Shown one piece after another: positions 47,091 through 57,272 of a stretch of 64,000 nt of DNA. Origin of the DNA: Myxococcus xanthus (GTDB lineage: Bacteria; Myxococcota; Myxococcia; Myxococcales; Myxococcaceae). The notes below the pieces were generated by a model. The model saw nothing but the letters and a program-made list of their open reading frames with translations, made no database searches and had not been told where the DNA came from. The stretch's first letter is position 1, and each line of letters starts with the position of its first letter. Both the position numbers and the translations under genes were made by a program. Location: the NCBI RefSeq assembly GCF_900106535.1, contig NZ_FNOH01000004.1, forward strand, positions 310,001 to 374,000, read 5' to 3'.

Positions 47091-48422
47091 TCACGCGGCC
47101 TCGGGCTCGAGCACCAGTTCGTCCGCGTCGATGATTTCCGCGGGCCGCAGCGCCTCGCCAATCTGCTTCAGCCGGCGGTCCGACAGCTGCTCCAGGTACG
47201 TGCGGATGTCCGGAACGGCCGTCACCAGTTCGTGGAAGGCCGCGCGCTCCAGGAAGGCCGCAGCCGTCTTGCGCGCCGCCGCCACCGTGGCCGTCGCGCG
47301 CAGGCCCGTCAGCAGGGAGATTTCGCCCGCGACCTCGCCCTCGCGCAGCATGCCCAGCGTCACCACGCCGCCCGCCGGGTCCTCCTTCTGCACCACCAGC
47401 TCACCGGCCAGCACCAGGAACAGCCCCGGCGAGTGCTCGCCCTCCACCAGCACCTTCTCCCGAGCCTGGAGCGCCCGGAAGGTGAAGCGCCGCAGCAGCG
47501 CGCCCCGCTCCGACTCCGGCATCGTCTGGAACATGGGCGAGGTGGCCATCAGGTTGCGCGCCATGCGCTGCTGCGCGAAGTCCGCCAGCACCTGCGGCAC
47601 CGCGGGGTGGCTCTTGGCGACCGCGTTGAGGTGCTCGCGGCGAATCTCGAAGACTTCCGTGTCCGACACCGCGGACACCGTCGCCGTGGGCGGAGCGCCC
47701 GTCAGCAGCGCGATTTCACCGAAGATGGAGCCACCGCCGAGGAAGCCCAGCGTGCGCGCCTCGCCCTCCATCTGTCGCGTCACCTCCGCCTTGCCGGCGA
47801 CCAGGACGTAGAGGGAGTCGGCGGGCTCGCCCTCGCGGCTCACCGCCTCCTCCGGCTTCACGCGGCGCCACGCCATCAGCCGCACCAGGTCCACGAAGGC
47901 ATCCCGGTCCAGCTCCGCGAACAGCGGCAACGGCGGACGGCTGTTGGGGTCCGCGGCGCCGCCCGGGTCCGTCGCGGCCAGCACTTCGATGGCGCGGCTG
48001 GACAATTCCTCGCCCTGCAGCCCCATCAGGTCCGTCTCCACCTTGCCGTCGTAGAGGGTTTCGGGCGGCAGCGGCGGAGGCACCACCGCGCGGCCCGGCG
48101 CGTTGCGCACCGCGCGCGAGTGCACTCGAAACAGCGTCTCCTTCAAGCGCCGCTCGTTGGGCGCCAGGTCCAGCGCCAGCTTGCACGCGGCCATGGCGGA
48201 CAACAGGTAGTCCCGGCGCAGCAAGCCCTCCGCGCAGGCGTGGTAGGCGGTGACGGCGCGCTCACGCTCGCCCAGTTCCGCCAGGCAGCGCGCGGCCAGC
48301 ATCCGCGAGCGGTGGTCCGCGGGGACGCGGCGAACCGCCTCGGCGAACACGGCCAGGGCTCGCTCGAACTGGCGCTCCTCGATGAGGTCCATCCCGAGCT
48401 CACGCAGCGACGACTCGTTCAT
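47091..48422 (-). CDS. TPR protein with two cyclic-nucleotide-binding domains
   Basis: 443 residues from ATG 48422, with GGGGAG 8 nt upstream. Residues 1-100 are TPR-like (LIEERQFERALAVFAEAVRRVP, MLAARCLAELGERERAV). Two CNB domains follow. The first (about 165-280) contains SLYVLVAGKAEV and FGEIALLTGAPPTATVSA. The second (about 295-405) contains LFLVLAGELVVQ and AGEISLLTGLRATATVAA. Both keep the FGE(I)AL..(R)AT-type phosphate-binding cassette, in the second as AGEISLL. There is no HTH, so this is not a CRP-type regulator; it may sense cAMP or c-di-nucleotide allosterically. Confidence 0.82.
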   Translation of the reverse strand: MNESSLRELGMDLIEERQFERALAVFAEAVRRVPADHRSRMLAARCLAELGERERAVTAYHACAEGLLRRDYLLSAMAACKLALDLAPNERRLKETLFRVHSRAVRNAPGRAVVPPPLPPETLYDGKVETDLMGLQGEELSSRAIEVLAATDPGGAADPNSRPPLPLFAELDRDAFVDLVRLMAWRRVKPEEAVSREGEPADSLYVLVAGKAEVTRQMEGEARTLGFLGGGSIFGEIALLTGAPPTATVSAVSDTEVFEIRREHLNAVAKSHPAVPQVLADFAQQRMARNLMATSPMFQTMPESERGALLRRFTFRALQAREKVLVEGEHSPGLFLVLAGELVVQKEDPAGGVVTLGMLREGEVAGEISLLTGLRATATVAAARKTAAAFLERAAFHELVTAVPDIRTYLEQLSDRRLKQIGEALRPAEIIDADELVLEPEAA

Positions 48423-48462
48423 CCCTTTTCTCCCCGGCAAATCATGGTCGGCCCGCCGCCAC

Positions 48463-50577
48463 TCACGGCTGGAGCTCGCTCAGATACATCTCCGCCTTGC
48501 GCTTGACGTCGGAGCCTTCCGAGGCCGTCTCGATGACGACCTTGAACATCTCCGCCGCGGCCTTCGGATCCCTGTCCCGCTGGATGTAGGCCCGGAGGAA
48601 GAGCTCCTCCGCCTTCTTCTGCAGGTTCTCCAGTCCTTCACGCGCCCGCCCGTCACCCGGGTTGAGCCGCAGCGCCTCGCGGAAGTGCGAGCCGGCCGCG
48701 CCCAGGTCGCCCTTCTTCAGCGCGCTCTGCCCCGCCGCCAGCGATGACGACGCGAGCTGTTCGTCGATGGTGTTCCCCAACGAGCCCCGGAAGCCAATCT
48801 GGCGGTACAGCTCCGCCGCGCGCCGCAGGGGCTTCGCCGCCGCCTCCAGCGAGTTCGAATCCAGCTTTTTCTGCCCGTCCTCCAGCGCGCGCCGGAACTG
48901 GGGAATCAGACGCTTGAGGGCCAGGGCCCGGTCCTTCACGTCCTTGTCCGCCCGGTACTTGTCCATCACCCGGTCGCACTCCAGGACGGCGCGCTGGTAG
49001 TCCCCCCCGTTGAAGCGGCGCTCCACGTCGGTGAAGGCCTCGGCGATGAACTCCTTGCGCTTCTCCTTGGCCACCTCCGCCGCGCGGGCGTTGGCGTTGC
49101 GGGTGCGGCGCGACGCATCCTGGGCCTCCTTCGCCAGCTCGGCCTCCAGGTCCGTCAGCTTCACCTCGTAGGCCGGCCGGTTCAACGGCGGCAACTGCGC
49201 GATGAGCGGGCGAATCGTCTCCGGGTCGCGCGAGGCGAAGGACTCCTCCACCTGCTGGAGCCGCCAGGCGATGTCCTTCTCCTCCAGCTCCGTCGCCAGC
49301 TTGCGGCGGATGTCATCCGTCTTCGCCGTGCCCTGCGGCGTCGCCTCCAGCTTCGCGCGCGCCTCGTCGAACTGCTTCTCCTCGATGAGGGTGCGGACGG
49401 CATCCAGCGCGGTCATCACCTCCAACTGCGTGCGCGCGCCCCGGGCCAGGTTGTCCGCGTCGATGCCCGGCACCAGCTTCTCCGCCTCGCCGACGAGGCG
49501 GACGGCGTTGGCGAAGTCATCCGCGCGCACGGACTCGCGCGCCTGCTGCATCAACACCTTCGCCTTCTCCACCTTCGGGTCCGGCGGAGGCGGAGGCGGA
49601 GGTCCGGACGGAATCAGCATCAGCCCGATGACCAGCACCACCACCAACGCGCCACCGCCGCCGATGAGCGCCTTCTGCTTGCCCGTCAGTCCACCGCTGT
49701 TCGAACGCGTCGGCGTGCTGCGGATGGGCGGACGGGGCCGGGGTACGGCCACCGCGCCCTTGCTGCCGGAGTTCTCCTTGAGCGAGTCAGGCAGCTTGTA
49801 GTTGGCGTTGGTGGCCTCGTTGAAGCGCGGGTCGTTCGGATCCACCTCGCTGCCACGCGCGGCGGCCTGGTTCTTCCGCTTCTCCTCCGCCTCGCGGGCG
49901 GCCGCCTCGCGCTCGCGCTTCTCCGCAGCCTCGCGGACCTCCGCCTGGGCGCGCAGCTCCTTGATCTGCTCCGATTCGTCCACGAAGCGCAGGCGCGTCT
50001 TGCCCATGGAGATTTCGTCTCCATGCTTCAGCAGACACTCGTCCACGCGCTGGTCATTGACCTGGGTGCCACTGACGCTGCCCAGATCCCGCATCACCAC
50101 GCCGGCCTGGCCGTACACCAACTCCAGGTGTCGGCGGGACACGGACTGGTCCTCCAGCACGAAGTCGCAGTCCTTGTTGCGGCCCACCACCATCCGCACG
50201 CTCTGGAAGCGCTTCTTGCGGCCCTTGTCCGGGCCGTCCAGCACATGCATCTGCACTGGCGGTCCGGCGCGCGTGGCGTCCGCGTTGTCGTCTTCGTCCT
50301 CGTCGCGGGAGCGCCGCTCCTCCTCCACGGACTCGATGGAGGCCACGCGCGTCTCACCCGTGCGGGAGCGGCCCGGTGACTCCTCACCATAGAGGTCCGG
50401 GTTGGGCGGCCCATCGTCTGGGTAGCCGTCCTCGCCGGATGCGGGAGCGGCGAAGTCCTCGTCCTCGGACGCAGGACGGCGCCGGGAGGGGGACTTCATG
50501 GAGTCTGGGTCCTCACCCGCAGAACCACCGGAACGGCCGGCGCCAGCACGGGAAGAGGGAGGAGGACGAGGAGGCAT
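48463..50577 (-). CDS. FHA-domain membrane protein with TPR-like C-terminus
   Basis: 704 residues from ATG 50577; ATG 50499 (27th codon) is an alternative. Residues 1-105 are disordered and acidic. The FHA domain (108-200) has the phosphothreonine-binding residues GRNKDCDF, SVSRRH and DLGSVSGTQVND. A charged coiled coil (205-250) leads to one membrane helix (302-322) and a Pro-run. The C-terminal ~370 residues are helical repeats (AGQSALKKGDLGAAGSHFREAL, LRLNPGDGRAREGLENL). It is probably cytoplasmic FHA plus periplasmic TPRs, reading a Ser/Thr kinase signal across the membrane. Confidence 0.82.
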   Translation of the reverse strand: MPPRPPPSSRAGAGRSGGSAGEDPDSMKSPSRRRPASEDEDFAAPASGEDGYPDDGPPNPDLYGEESPGRSRTGETRVASIESVEEERRSRDEDEDDNADATRAGPPVQMHVLDGPDKGRKKRFQSVRMVVGRNKDCDFVLEDQSVSRRHLELVYGQAGVVMRDLGSVSGTQVNDQRVDECLLKHGDEISMGKTRLRFVDESEQIKELRAQAEVREAAEKREREAAAREAEEKRKNQAAARGSEVDPNDPRFNEATNANYKLPDSLKENSGSKGAVAVPRPRPPIRSTPTRSNSGGLTGKQKALIGGGGALVVVLVIGLMLIPSGPPPPPPPDPKVEKAKVLMQQARESVRADDFANAVRLVGEAEKLVPGIDADNLARGARTQLEVMTALDAVRTLIEEKQFDEARAKLEATPQGTAKTDDIRRKLATELEEKDIAWRLQQVEESFASRDPETIRPLIAQLPPLNRPAYEVKLTDLEAELAKEAQDASRRTRNANARAAEVAKEKRKEFIAEAFTDVERRFNGGDYQRAVLECDRVMDKYRADKDVKDRALALKRLIPQFRRALEDGQKKLDSNSLEAAAKPLRRAAELYRQIGFRGSLGNTIDEQLASSSLAAGQSALKKGDLGAAGSHFREALRLNPGDGRAREGLENLQKKAEELFLRAYIQRDRDPKAAAEMFKVVIETASEGSDVKRKAEMYLSELQP

Positions 50578-50754
50578 GGGGTGGGTTCCAGTCTCGAAGC
50601 GCCGGACATCTTAGAGCGCCGTCTCCATGGTGGGAATGCGGACAGGCCGCGGATCAGGGAAAGAACGGGGGCCCTTGAGCGTTGCTCCTGGCGGCGCCCC
50701 CTCCTATGTAGGCTGTCACATACCCCATCGTCTTCACTGCGGGAGTCCCGAAAT

Positions 50755-52236
50755 ATGCCCCGAGCGTCTGCGCCCTCGAAGCGCGCCCTCTCATTGAAGC
50801 TCGCCCCACCGGTGGCCCGGCGGCCCACGCCCGTCGCCCTGCTGCCCCAGCCGCTGGTCGAGCGCCTGCTCGCCGTGGCCATGGAGCGGGGGGGCGACTT
50901 CGCGGAGGTGTACGTCGAGCGCACGCTCACCACGGCGGTGCGGCTGGAAGAATCCCGCATCAAGAGCGCGCAGACGGGCCTGGTCCAGGGCGTGGGTGTG
51001 CGCGTCATCTCCGGCGGCAAGGTGGGCTACGCCTTCTCCGACGACTGGGATGAGTCCGCGCTGCTGCGCGCGGCCTCCACGGCGGCCATGATTGCCCAGG
51101 GCGGCGGCGCCGAGCGCAGCTTCCCCGTGCGCCGCGCCGCGGTCCCCAGCCACTACCACGTCAGCCCCCCGCTGATGGACGTGGAGGTGTCGCTGAAGAC
51201 GGGACTGCTCATGCGCGCCGACAAGGCCGCCCGCGCCTTCGACGCGCGGGTGAAGCAGGTCAACGGCGGCTACGTGGACCAGACCCGGCGCATCGCCGTG
51301 GCCAACACCCACGGGCGCTACACCGAGGACACCCAGGACCTGTGCCGGATTTCGGTGATGGTGGTGGCCCAGGGCACGGGCGGCGAGCGGCGCACCGGCA
51401 TGTACGGCGGCGGCGGACGCGTGCCCTTCAGCCACTGGGACACCTTCTCCCCGGAGGACGTGGCCCGGGAAGCGGCGCGTCAGGCGGTGGCCACGCTGGG
51501 CGCGGTGGACTGCGTGGCCGGCCCGCAGACGGTGGTGCTGGCGCCGGGCTGGAGCGGCATCCTCCTGCACGAGGCGGTGGGCCACGGCCTGGAGGCGGAC
51601 TTCATCCGCAAGGGCACCTCGCTGTTCGCTGGGAAGCTGGGTGAGAAGGTGGCGTCCGACCTGGTCACCATCATCGACGACGGCACCGTGTCCAGCGGGC
51701 GCGGCTCCATCAACATCGACGATGAGGGCAACCCCGGCGAGCGCAAGGTCCTCATCGAGAACGGCGTCCTCAAGGGCTACCTCTACGACAGCCTGAACGC
51801 ACAGCTCATGGGCCAGCGCAGCACCGGCAGCGGGCGGCGCGAGTCCTTCAAGCACCTGCCCATGCCCCGCATGACAAATACCTTCCTGGCCCCGGGCGAC
51901 CACGCCCCCGAGGACATCCTCAAGGAGGTGAAGCGCGGCCTGTACTGCGCCACCTTCGGCGGTGGGCAGGTGGACATCACCAACGGCAACTTCGTCTTCG
52001 AGGTCAGCGAGGCCTATCAAATCGAGGACGGCAAGCTGGGCCGTCCCGTGAAGAACGCGACGCTCATCGGCGTGGGGCCGGAGGCGCTGAAGAACGTGTC
52101 ACGAGTGGGCTGCGACCCCATGCCGGACCCAGGCATGGGCATCTGCGGGAAGAATGGCCAGTCCATGCCCGTGGGCGTGGGGCTGCCCACCGTGCGCATC
52201 GACAACATCACCGTTGGCGGAACCAAGGTCGCCTGA
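50755..52236 (+). CDS. tldD: Metalloprotease subunit TldD
   Basis: 493 residues from ATG 50755. The TldD zinc motif HEAVGHG (HExxxH) is near residue 272, preceded by VVLAPGWSGILL and followed by a conserved GRGSINIDDEGNPGERKVLIENG. ATFGGGQVDITNGNFVFEVSEAY near the end is typical. TldD works as a heterodimer with TldE to trim peptides, for example microcin or modified peptide precursors. It is followed after 15 bp by tldE. Confidence 0.92.
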   Translation: MPRASAPSKRALSLKLAPPVARRPTPVALLPQPLVERLLAVAMERGGDFAEVYVERTLTTAVRLEESRIKSAQTGLVQGVGVRVISGGKVGYAFSDDWDESALLRAASTAAMIAQGGGAERSFPVRRAAVPSHYHVSPPLMDVEVSLKTGLLMRADKAARAFDARVKQVNGGYVDQTRRIAVANTHGRYTEDTQDLCRISVMVVAQGTGGERRTGMYGGGGRVPFSHWDTFSPEDVAREAARQAVATLGAVDCVAGPQTVVLAPGWSGILLHEAVGHGLEADFIRKGTSLFAGKLGEKVASDLVTIIDDGTVSSGRGSINIDDEGNPGERKVLIENGVLKGYLYDSLNAQLMGQRSTGSGRRESFKHLPMPRMTNTFLAPGDHAPEDILKEVKRGLYCATFGGGQVDITNGNFVFEVSEAYQIEDGKLGRPVKNATLIGVGPEALKNVSRVGCDPMPDPGMGICGKNGQSMPVGVGLPTVRIDNITVGGTKVA

Positions 52237-52251
52237 GAGAGAGCACCAACC

Positions 52252-53598
52252 ATGGACTACCAGCAGCTCGCGAAGAGAATCGTCCAGCGCGCCAAGCGCA
52301 AGGGTGCTCGCCAGGCGGAGGCCTTCCTGGAGGTGGGCCGCCAGAGCAGCGTGCGCGTGCACCAGGGGCAGATTGAAGACCTCACCCAGTCCACCAGCAA
52401 GGGCGTGGGCGTGCGCGTGGTGCTCAAGGACCGTCTGGGCTTCGCCTATACGTCCGACTTCGAGCCCTCCGCCGTGGACCACATCGTGGACCAGGCACTG
52501 AAGCTGGCCGAGTTCTCCGCCCCCAGCAAGCTCAACGGCCTGCCCTCCGGCAAGGATTTGGGCCGCTTCGGGGACACCGGCCTGCTCTTCGACACGAAGG
52601 TGGCCGAGCTTCCCGGAGACTGGAAGATCAAGACGGCGCTGGAGGTGGAGAAGGCGGCCCGGGCGGAGGACTCGCGCATCATCGCCTTCAACGGCGTGGG
52701 CGCCGGGGACTACGTGTCCGAGGTGTACATGGCCTCCACCGAGGGCGTGACGGGCGCGTACTCCGGCACCTACGTGTACCTGTACGCCGCGCCGGTGGCC
52801 TCCGACGGCAACGGGCTCCAGACGGGTTACTGGATGGACTACCGCCGCTTCCTGGATGACCTGGACGGGCCGGAGTCCATCGGCCGGGAGGCCACGCGCC
52901 GCGCGGTGCGGATGCTGGGCGCGAAGCGGGTGAAGACGCAGCAGGTGCCCGTGTTGTTCGACCCGCAGGTGGCCGCCTCCTTCGTGTCGGACGTGGCGGG
53001 CGCGGCGGACGGCAACGCCGTGTACCAGAAGGCCAGCCTCCTGGCCTCGCTGCTGGGCAAGCGGCTGGCGGGCGCGCACGTCACGTTGGTGGATGACGGC
53101 CTCATGCCGCGCGGACTGGCCACCGCGCCCTTCGACGGCGAGGGCGTGCCCACGCGGCGCACCCCCATCATCGAGCAGGGCGTGCTCAAGTCCTTCCTCT
53201 ACGACGCGTTCACCGCTCGCAAGGCGAAGGCCCGCACCACCGGCAACGCGTCACGCAGCTACAACGGGCTGCCCTCCATCGGAACCAGCAACCTGTACCT
53301 GGAGGCGGGCACGAAGTCGCCGGAGGAGCTGCTGCGCGAGGTGGACAGCGGCTTCTATGTCACCGCCCTGCTCGGCCACGGCACCGACCCGGTGACGGGC
53401 GAGCTGTCCGCGGGCGCCAACGGCCTGTGGATTGAGAAGGGCGAGCTGACGCACCCCGTGCAGGAGGTGACGGTGGCAGGCAGCCTGCTGCAGATGCTCA
53501 AGGACCTGGACGGCGTCGGCAGCGACCTCCAGTTCCGCAGCGGCGCGGTGGGCGCGCCCACTGTCCGCTTCCGGCAGCTCACCGTCTCAGGCGAGTAG
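52252..53598 (+). CDS. pmbA: TldE/PmbA subunit
   Basis: 448 residues. Family blocks include RQSSVRVHQGQIEDLTQSTSKGVGVRVV and DGLMPRGLATAPFDGEGVPTRRTPIIEQGVLKSFLYD, and a C-terminal TVAGSLLQMLKDL. It lacks the HExxxH, as expected for the non-catalytic partner of TldD. Transcribed with tldD. Confidence 0.9.
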   Translation: MDYQQLAKRIVQRAKRKGARQAEAFLEVGRQSSVRVHQGQIEDLTQSTSKGVGVRVVLKDRLGFAYTSDFEPSAVDHIVDQALKLAEFSAPSKLNGLPSGKDLGRFGDTGLLFDTKVAELPGDWKIKTALEVEKAARAEDSRIIAFNGVGAGDYVSEVYMASTEGVTGAYSGTYVYLYAAPVASDGNGLQTGYWMDYRRFLDDLDGPESIGREATRRAVRMLGAKRVKTQQVPVLFDPQVAASFVSDVAGAADGNAVYQKASLLASLLGKRLAGAHVTLVDDGLMPRGLATAPFDGEGVPTRRTPIIEQGVLKSFLYDAFTARKAKARTTGNASRSYNGLPSIGTSNLYLEAGTKSPEELLREVDSGFYVTALLGHGTDPVTGELSAGANGLWIEKGELTHPVQEVTVAGSLLQMLKDLDGVGSDLQFRSGAVGAPTVRFRQLTVSGE

Positions 53599-53692
53599 CC
53601 CACCCTTCCACGTCCCCCTACCGTGCGCCGGCGGGGGGACGTGTCAGGGCCTCCTCGTAGAACGCTTCAAGCAGCACGAGGAGGGTGCGCCC

Positions 53693-54700
53693 ATGGCAGC
53701 GAAGTCCGCACGCAAGTCCCCCGCCGCGAAGAAGGCGGCCACGCCGCGCAAGCCCCGCCGCAAGAAGGCGGAGCCGAAGTCCCGGGGCCTGTCCCCCGCG
53801 GAGGTGGCCAGCGACTCGGTTGAGTACCCCACGGAGCTGCTGGAGGCGGTGCGCGAGGACGGCGGCGAGGTGCTCGGCGTGTACCGCGACCCGCTGGGCG
53901 GCCACCCGGTGGTGTTCTCCGTGCTGCCCATCGACAAGGTGGAGCCCACGCCCTACCAGCGCGACGTGTCCGAGCCGCACGTGAAGCGTCTGGCCAACGC
54001 CATGGAGCGGTTGGATCGCTTCCTGGACCCCGTCATCGCCGTGCGCAAGGACGGCCGGTACTGGACGCCCAACGGCAACCACCGCCTCAACGCCAGCCGG
54101 CGCCTGGGCGCCAAGGCCATTGTCGCCCTGGTGCTGCCCGAAGAGGACGTGGCCTACCAGATTCTGGCCCTCAACACGGAGAAGGCCCACAACCTCAAGG
54201 AGCGCTCGCTGGAGGTCATCCGCATGTACCGCGGCCTGGTGGGCGCGGAGCGCAAGGGGCCGGAGACGGCCTTCGCCCACCTCTTCGAGGAGCCCGCCTT
54301 CATCACCCTGGGCGCCGCCTACGAGCAGCGCCCCCGCTTCTCCGCGGGCGCCTACCACCCCTTCGTGAAGGCGGTTGAGGACTTCCTCGACACGCCCCTG
54401 GAGGACGCCCTGCCCCTGCGCGAGGCCCGGGCCCGGCGGCTGCTGGAGCTGGACGACGCCGTGGTGTCCGTGGTGGACGCCCTCAAGGAGCGGGGCCTCC
54501 AGAGCCCGTACCTCAAGAACTTCGTCGTCGCCCGCATCAACTTCCTGCGCTTCCGCAAGGATGGCGGGAAGCCGGACTTCGACGCCACCGTGGACCGGAT
54601 GCAGGCCAGCGCCCGGAAGTTCAACGTCGACAAGGTGCGGCGCGAGGACATTGGCCGGATGGGCGGCGGGCCGCTGGAGCCGGACGAGGAATCCGCTTAA
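53693..54700 (+). CDS. ParB-like nuclease-fold protein (orphan)
   Basis: 335 residues. The first ~50 are Lys/Ala/Arg-rich and basic. Residues about 75-160 form a ParB/sulfiredoxin-like fold: VLPIDKVEPTPYQRD, MERLDRFLDPVIAVRKDGRYW, PNGNHRLNASRRLGA (the GNHR in place of GERR). A helical region then follows with no clear HTH. It is not next to parA or gid/mnm genes, so it is not the chromosome partitioning ParB. Role unknown. It ends 32 bp before the sigma-54 activator gene. Confidence 0.78.
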   Translation: MAAKSARKSPAAKKAATPRKPRRKKAEPKSRGLSPAEVASDSVEYPTELLEAVREDGGEVLGVYRDPLGGHPVVFSVLPIDKVEPTPYQRDVSEPHVKRLANAMERLDRFLDPVIAVRKDGRYWTPNGNHRLNASRRLGAKAIVALVLPEEDVAYQILALNTEKAHNLKERSLEVIRMYRGLVGAERKGPETAFAHLFEEPAFITLGAAYEQRPRFSAGAYHPFVKAVEDFLDTPLEDALPLREARARRLLELDDAVVSVVDALKERGLQSPYLKNFVVARINFLRFRKDGGKPDFDATVDRMQASARKFNVDKVRREDIGRMGGGPLEPDEESA

Positions 54701-54732
54701 GGGAACACGATTTGCAGGAGGTTGCGCCCAAC

Positions 54733-56139
<1,407 letters not shown>

Positions 56140-56224
56140 CAGGGCGTCACACGGCCCCCCGCCTGCTTTTGACAATTTGTCTGGCGGGGTTTCGGAAGGC
56201 CCGTCACGCGTCAGGGGCGCCTGC

Positions 56225-56251
56225 TATTCCGGAATAATTCCAAGTAGTTGG
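56225..56251. promoter_or_regulatory. Dyads upstream of the gspC promoter, possible activator site
   Basis: TATTCCGGAATA (56225-56236) is a perfect 12-bp palindrome, overlapped by GGAATAATTCC (56231-56241), then CCAAGTAGTTGG (56240-56251). They sit 33-60 bp before the -24 element. Enhancer-binding proteins normally use such upstream sites; binding is inferred from position and symmetry. Confidence 0.45.
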
Positions 56252-56284
56252 CCGTAGGTCCTGTCTTGCCCGCCTGGCCCGCGA

Positions 56285-56300
56285 TGGCACCTGGCTTGCT
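56285..56300 (+). promoter_or_regulatory. Sigma-54 (-24/-12) promoter of the type II secretion operon
   Basis: TGGCAC (56285-56290), 5-bp spacer, TTGCT (56296-56300). The GG and GC dinucleotides are at 56286-56287 and 56298-56299, 12 bp apart as the rule demands. Transcription would start about 56311, 20 nt before the gspC ATG at 56333. Confidence 0.8.
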
Positions 56301-56332
56301 CAATGAGGGCCCGGCTTTCTCCCGGAAGCGTG

Positions 56333-57247
56333 ATGGAACTCTTCTTTCGAAAATACTTTTGGACGGTGAACCTGGTGTTCATCCTGCTCGTCGGATTGCT
56401 GGCGGCGAGCACGGTGAACCTGTTCGTCGAGTCCGCCATCTCCCCGGTTCCCACCGGGGGGTCGTCCGCCCGCGCGCCTTCACAGCCGCGCCGCATCGAG
56501 ACGGCGATGGCGATGCTCGACCTGGACCGTCTGTCACGGCTGACGGGCATCAAGCTCCCCGAACCCGAGCCCGAGGTTCAGGAGCCCGGCGGCGCTTCGG
56601 CGGAGGTGGACCCCAACGCCGCGCCCGTGAAGAGCGGCCTGCGGGTCAAGCTGCTCGGCACGTTGGTGGCGAGCAACCCCGACTGGTCCTTCGCCTCCAT
56701 CCAGGACATGACGACGCAGCGTTCGCAGACCTACATGGTGGGCAACTCCTTGCAGGGAGCCACCGTGGAGAACATCGAGCGCGAGCGCGTCATCATCATC
56801 AACGGCGGCCGCCGCGAGTACATCGACGGCAATCCGGGTGACGGCGCCTTCGTGCCGCCCTCGCCCCCGGTGGCCCAGGCCAACACCGCTCCGCCCAGTG
56901 ATGGCAGTGGCATCCGCGCCACCAGCGAGAACGAGTACGAAGTCCCTCGCGCGGAAATCGACAAGACGCTCAACAACCTCAACAACGTCGCCATGCAGGC
57001 GCGCATCGTGCCCGCGTTCAAGGACGGTCAGGCGGTGGGCTTCAAGCTCTTCTCCATCCGTCCGGACTCCATCTACTCCAAGATTGGCGTCCAGAATGGT
57101 GACGTCATCCGTCGCATCAACGGATTCGACCTCAACAGCCCGGAAAAAGCGCTGGAGGTCTATTCGAAGATGAAAGACGCAGCCCGCATCGAGATCGAGA
57201 TCGAGCGCAACGGTGCGCCGATCCGCAAGTCGTACAACGTCCGTTAA
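56333..57247 (+). CDS. gspC: Type II secretion system protein GspC
   Basis: 304 residues from ATG 56333; an ATG at 56303 lies before the predicted transcription start and is not used. One N-terminal membrane helix (TVNLVFILLVGLLAASTVNLF) is followed by the HR domain (LRVKLLGTLVASNPDWSFASIQDMTT to YMVGNSLQ), a linker, and a C-terminal PDZ domain (about 205-300: AFKDGQAVGFKLFSIRPDSIYSKIGVQNGDVIRRINGFDL). GspC links the inner-membrane platform to the secretin. It starts the gsp operon, with gspD 25 bp downstream. Confidence 0.88.
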   Translation: MELFFRKYFWTVNLVFILLVGLLAASTVNLFVESAISPVPTGGSSARAPSQPRRIETAMAMLDLDRLSRLTGIKLPEPEPEVQEPGGASAEVDPNAAPVKSGLRVKLLGTLVASNPDWSFASIQDMTTQRSQTYMVGNSLQGATVENIERERVIIINGGRREYIDGNPGDGAFVPPSPPVAQANTAPPSDGSGIRATSENEYEVPRAEIDKTLNNLNNVAMQARIVPAFKDGQAVGFKLFSIRPDSIYSKIGVQNGDVIRRINGFDLNSPEKALEVYSKMKDAARIEIEIERNGAPIRKSYNVR

Positions 57248-57272
57248 TCACCTCCGCAGCGCCCGCTCCTCC

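Noticed and set aside
53693-54700. Chromosome partitioning ParB
   Set aside because: No parA neighbour, no parS-like site, no clear HTH, and GNHR in place of the usual motif.
56169-56197. TTGACA upstream of gspC as a sigma-70 promoter
   Set aside because: No -10 match at 16-18 bp; the sigma-54 element further down is far better.
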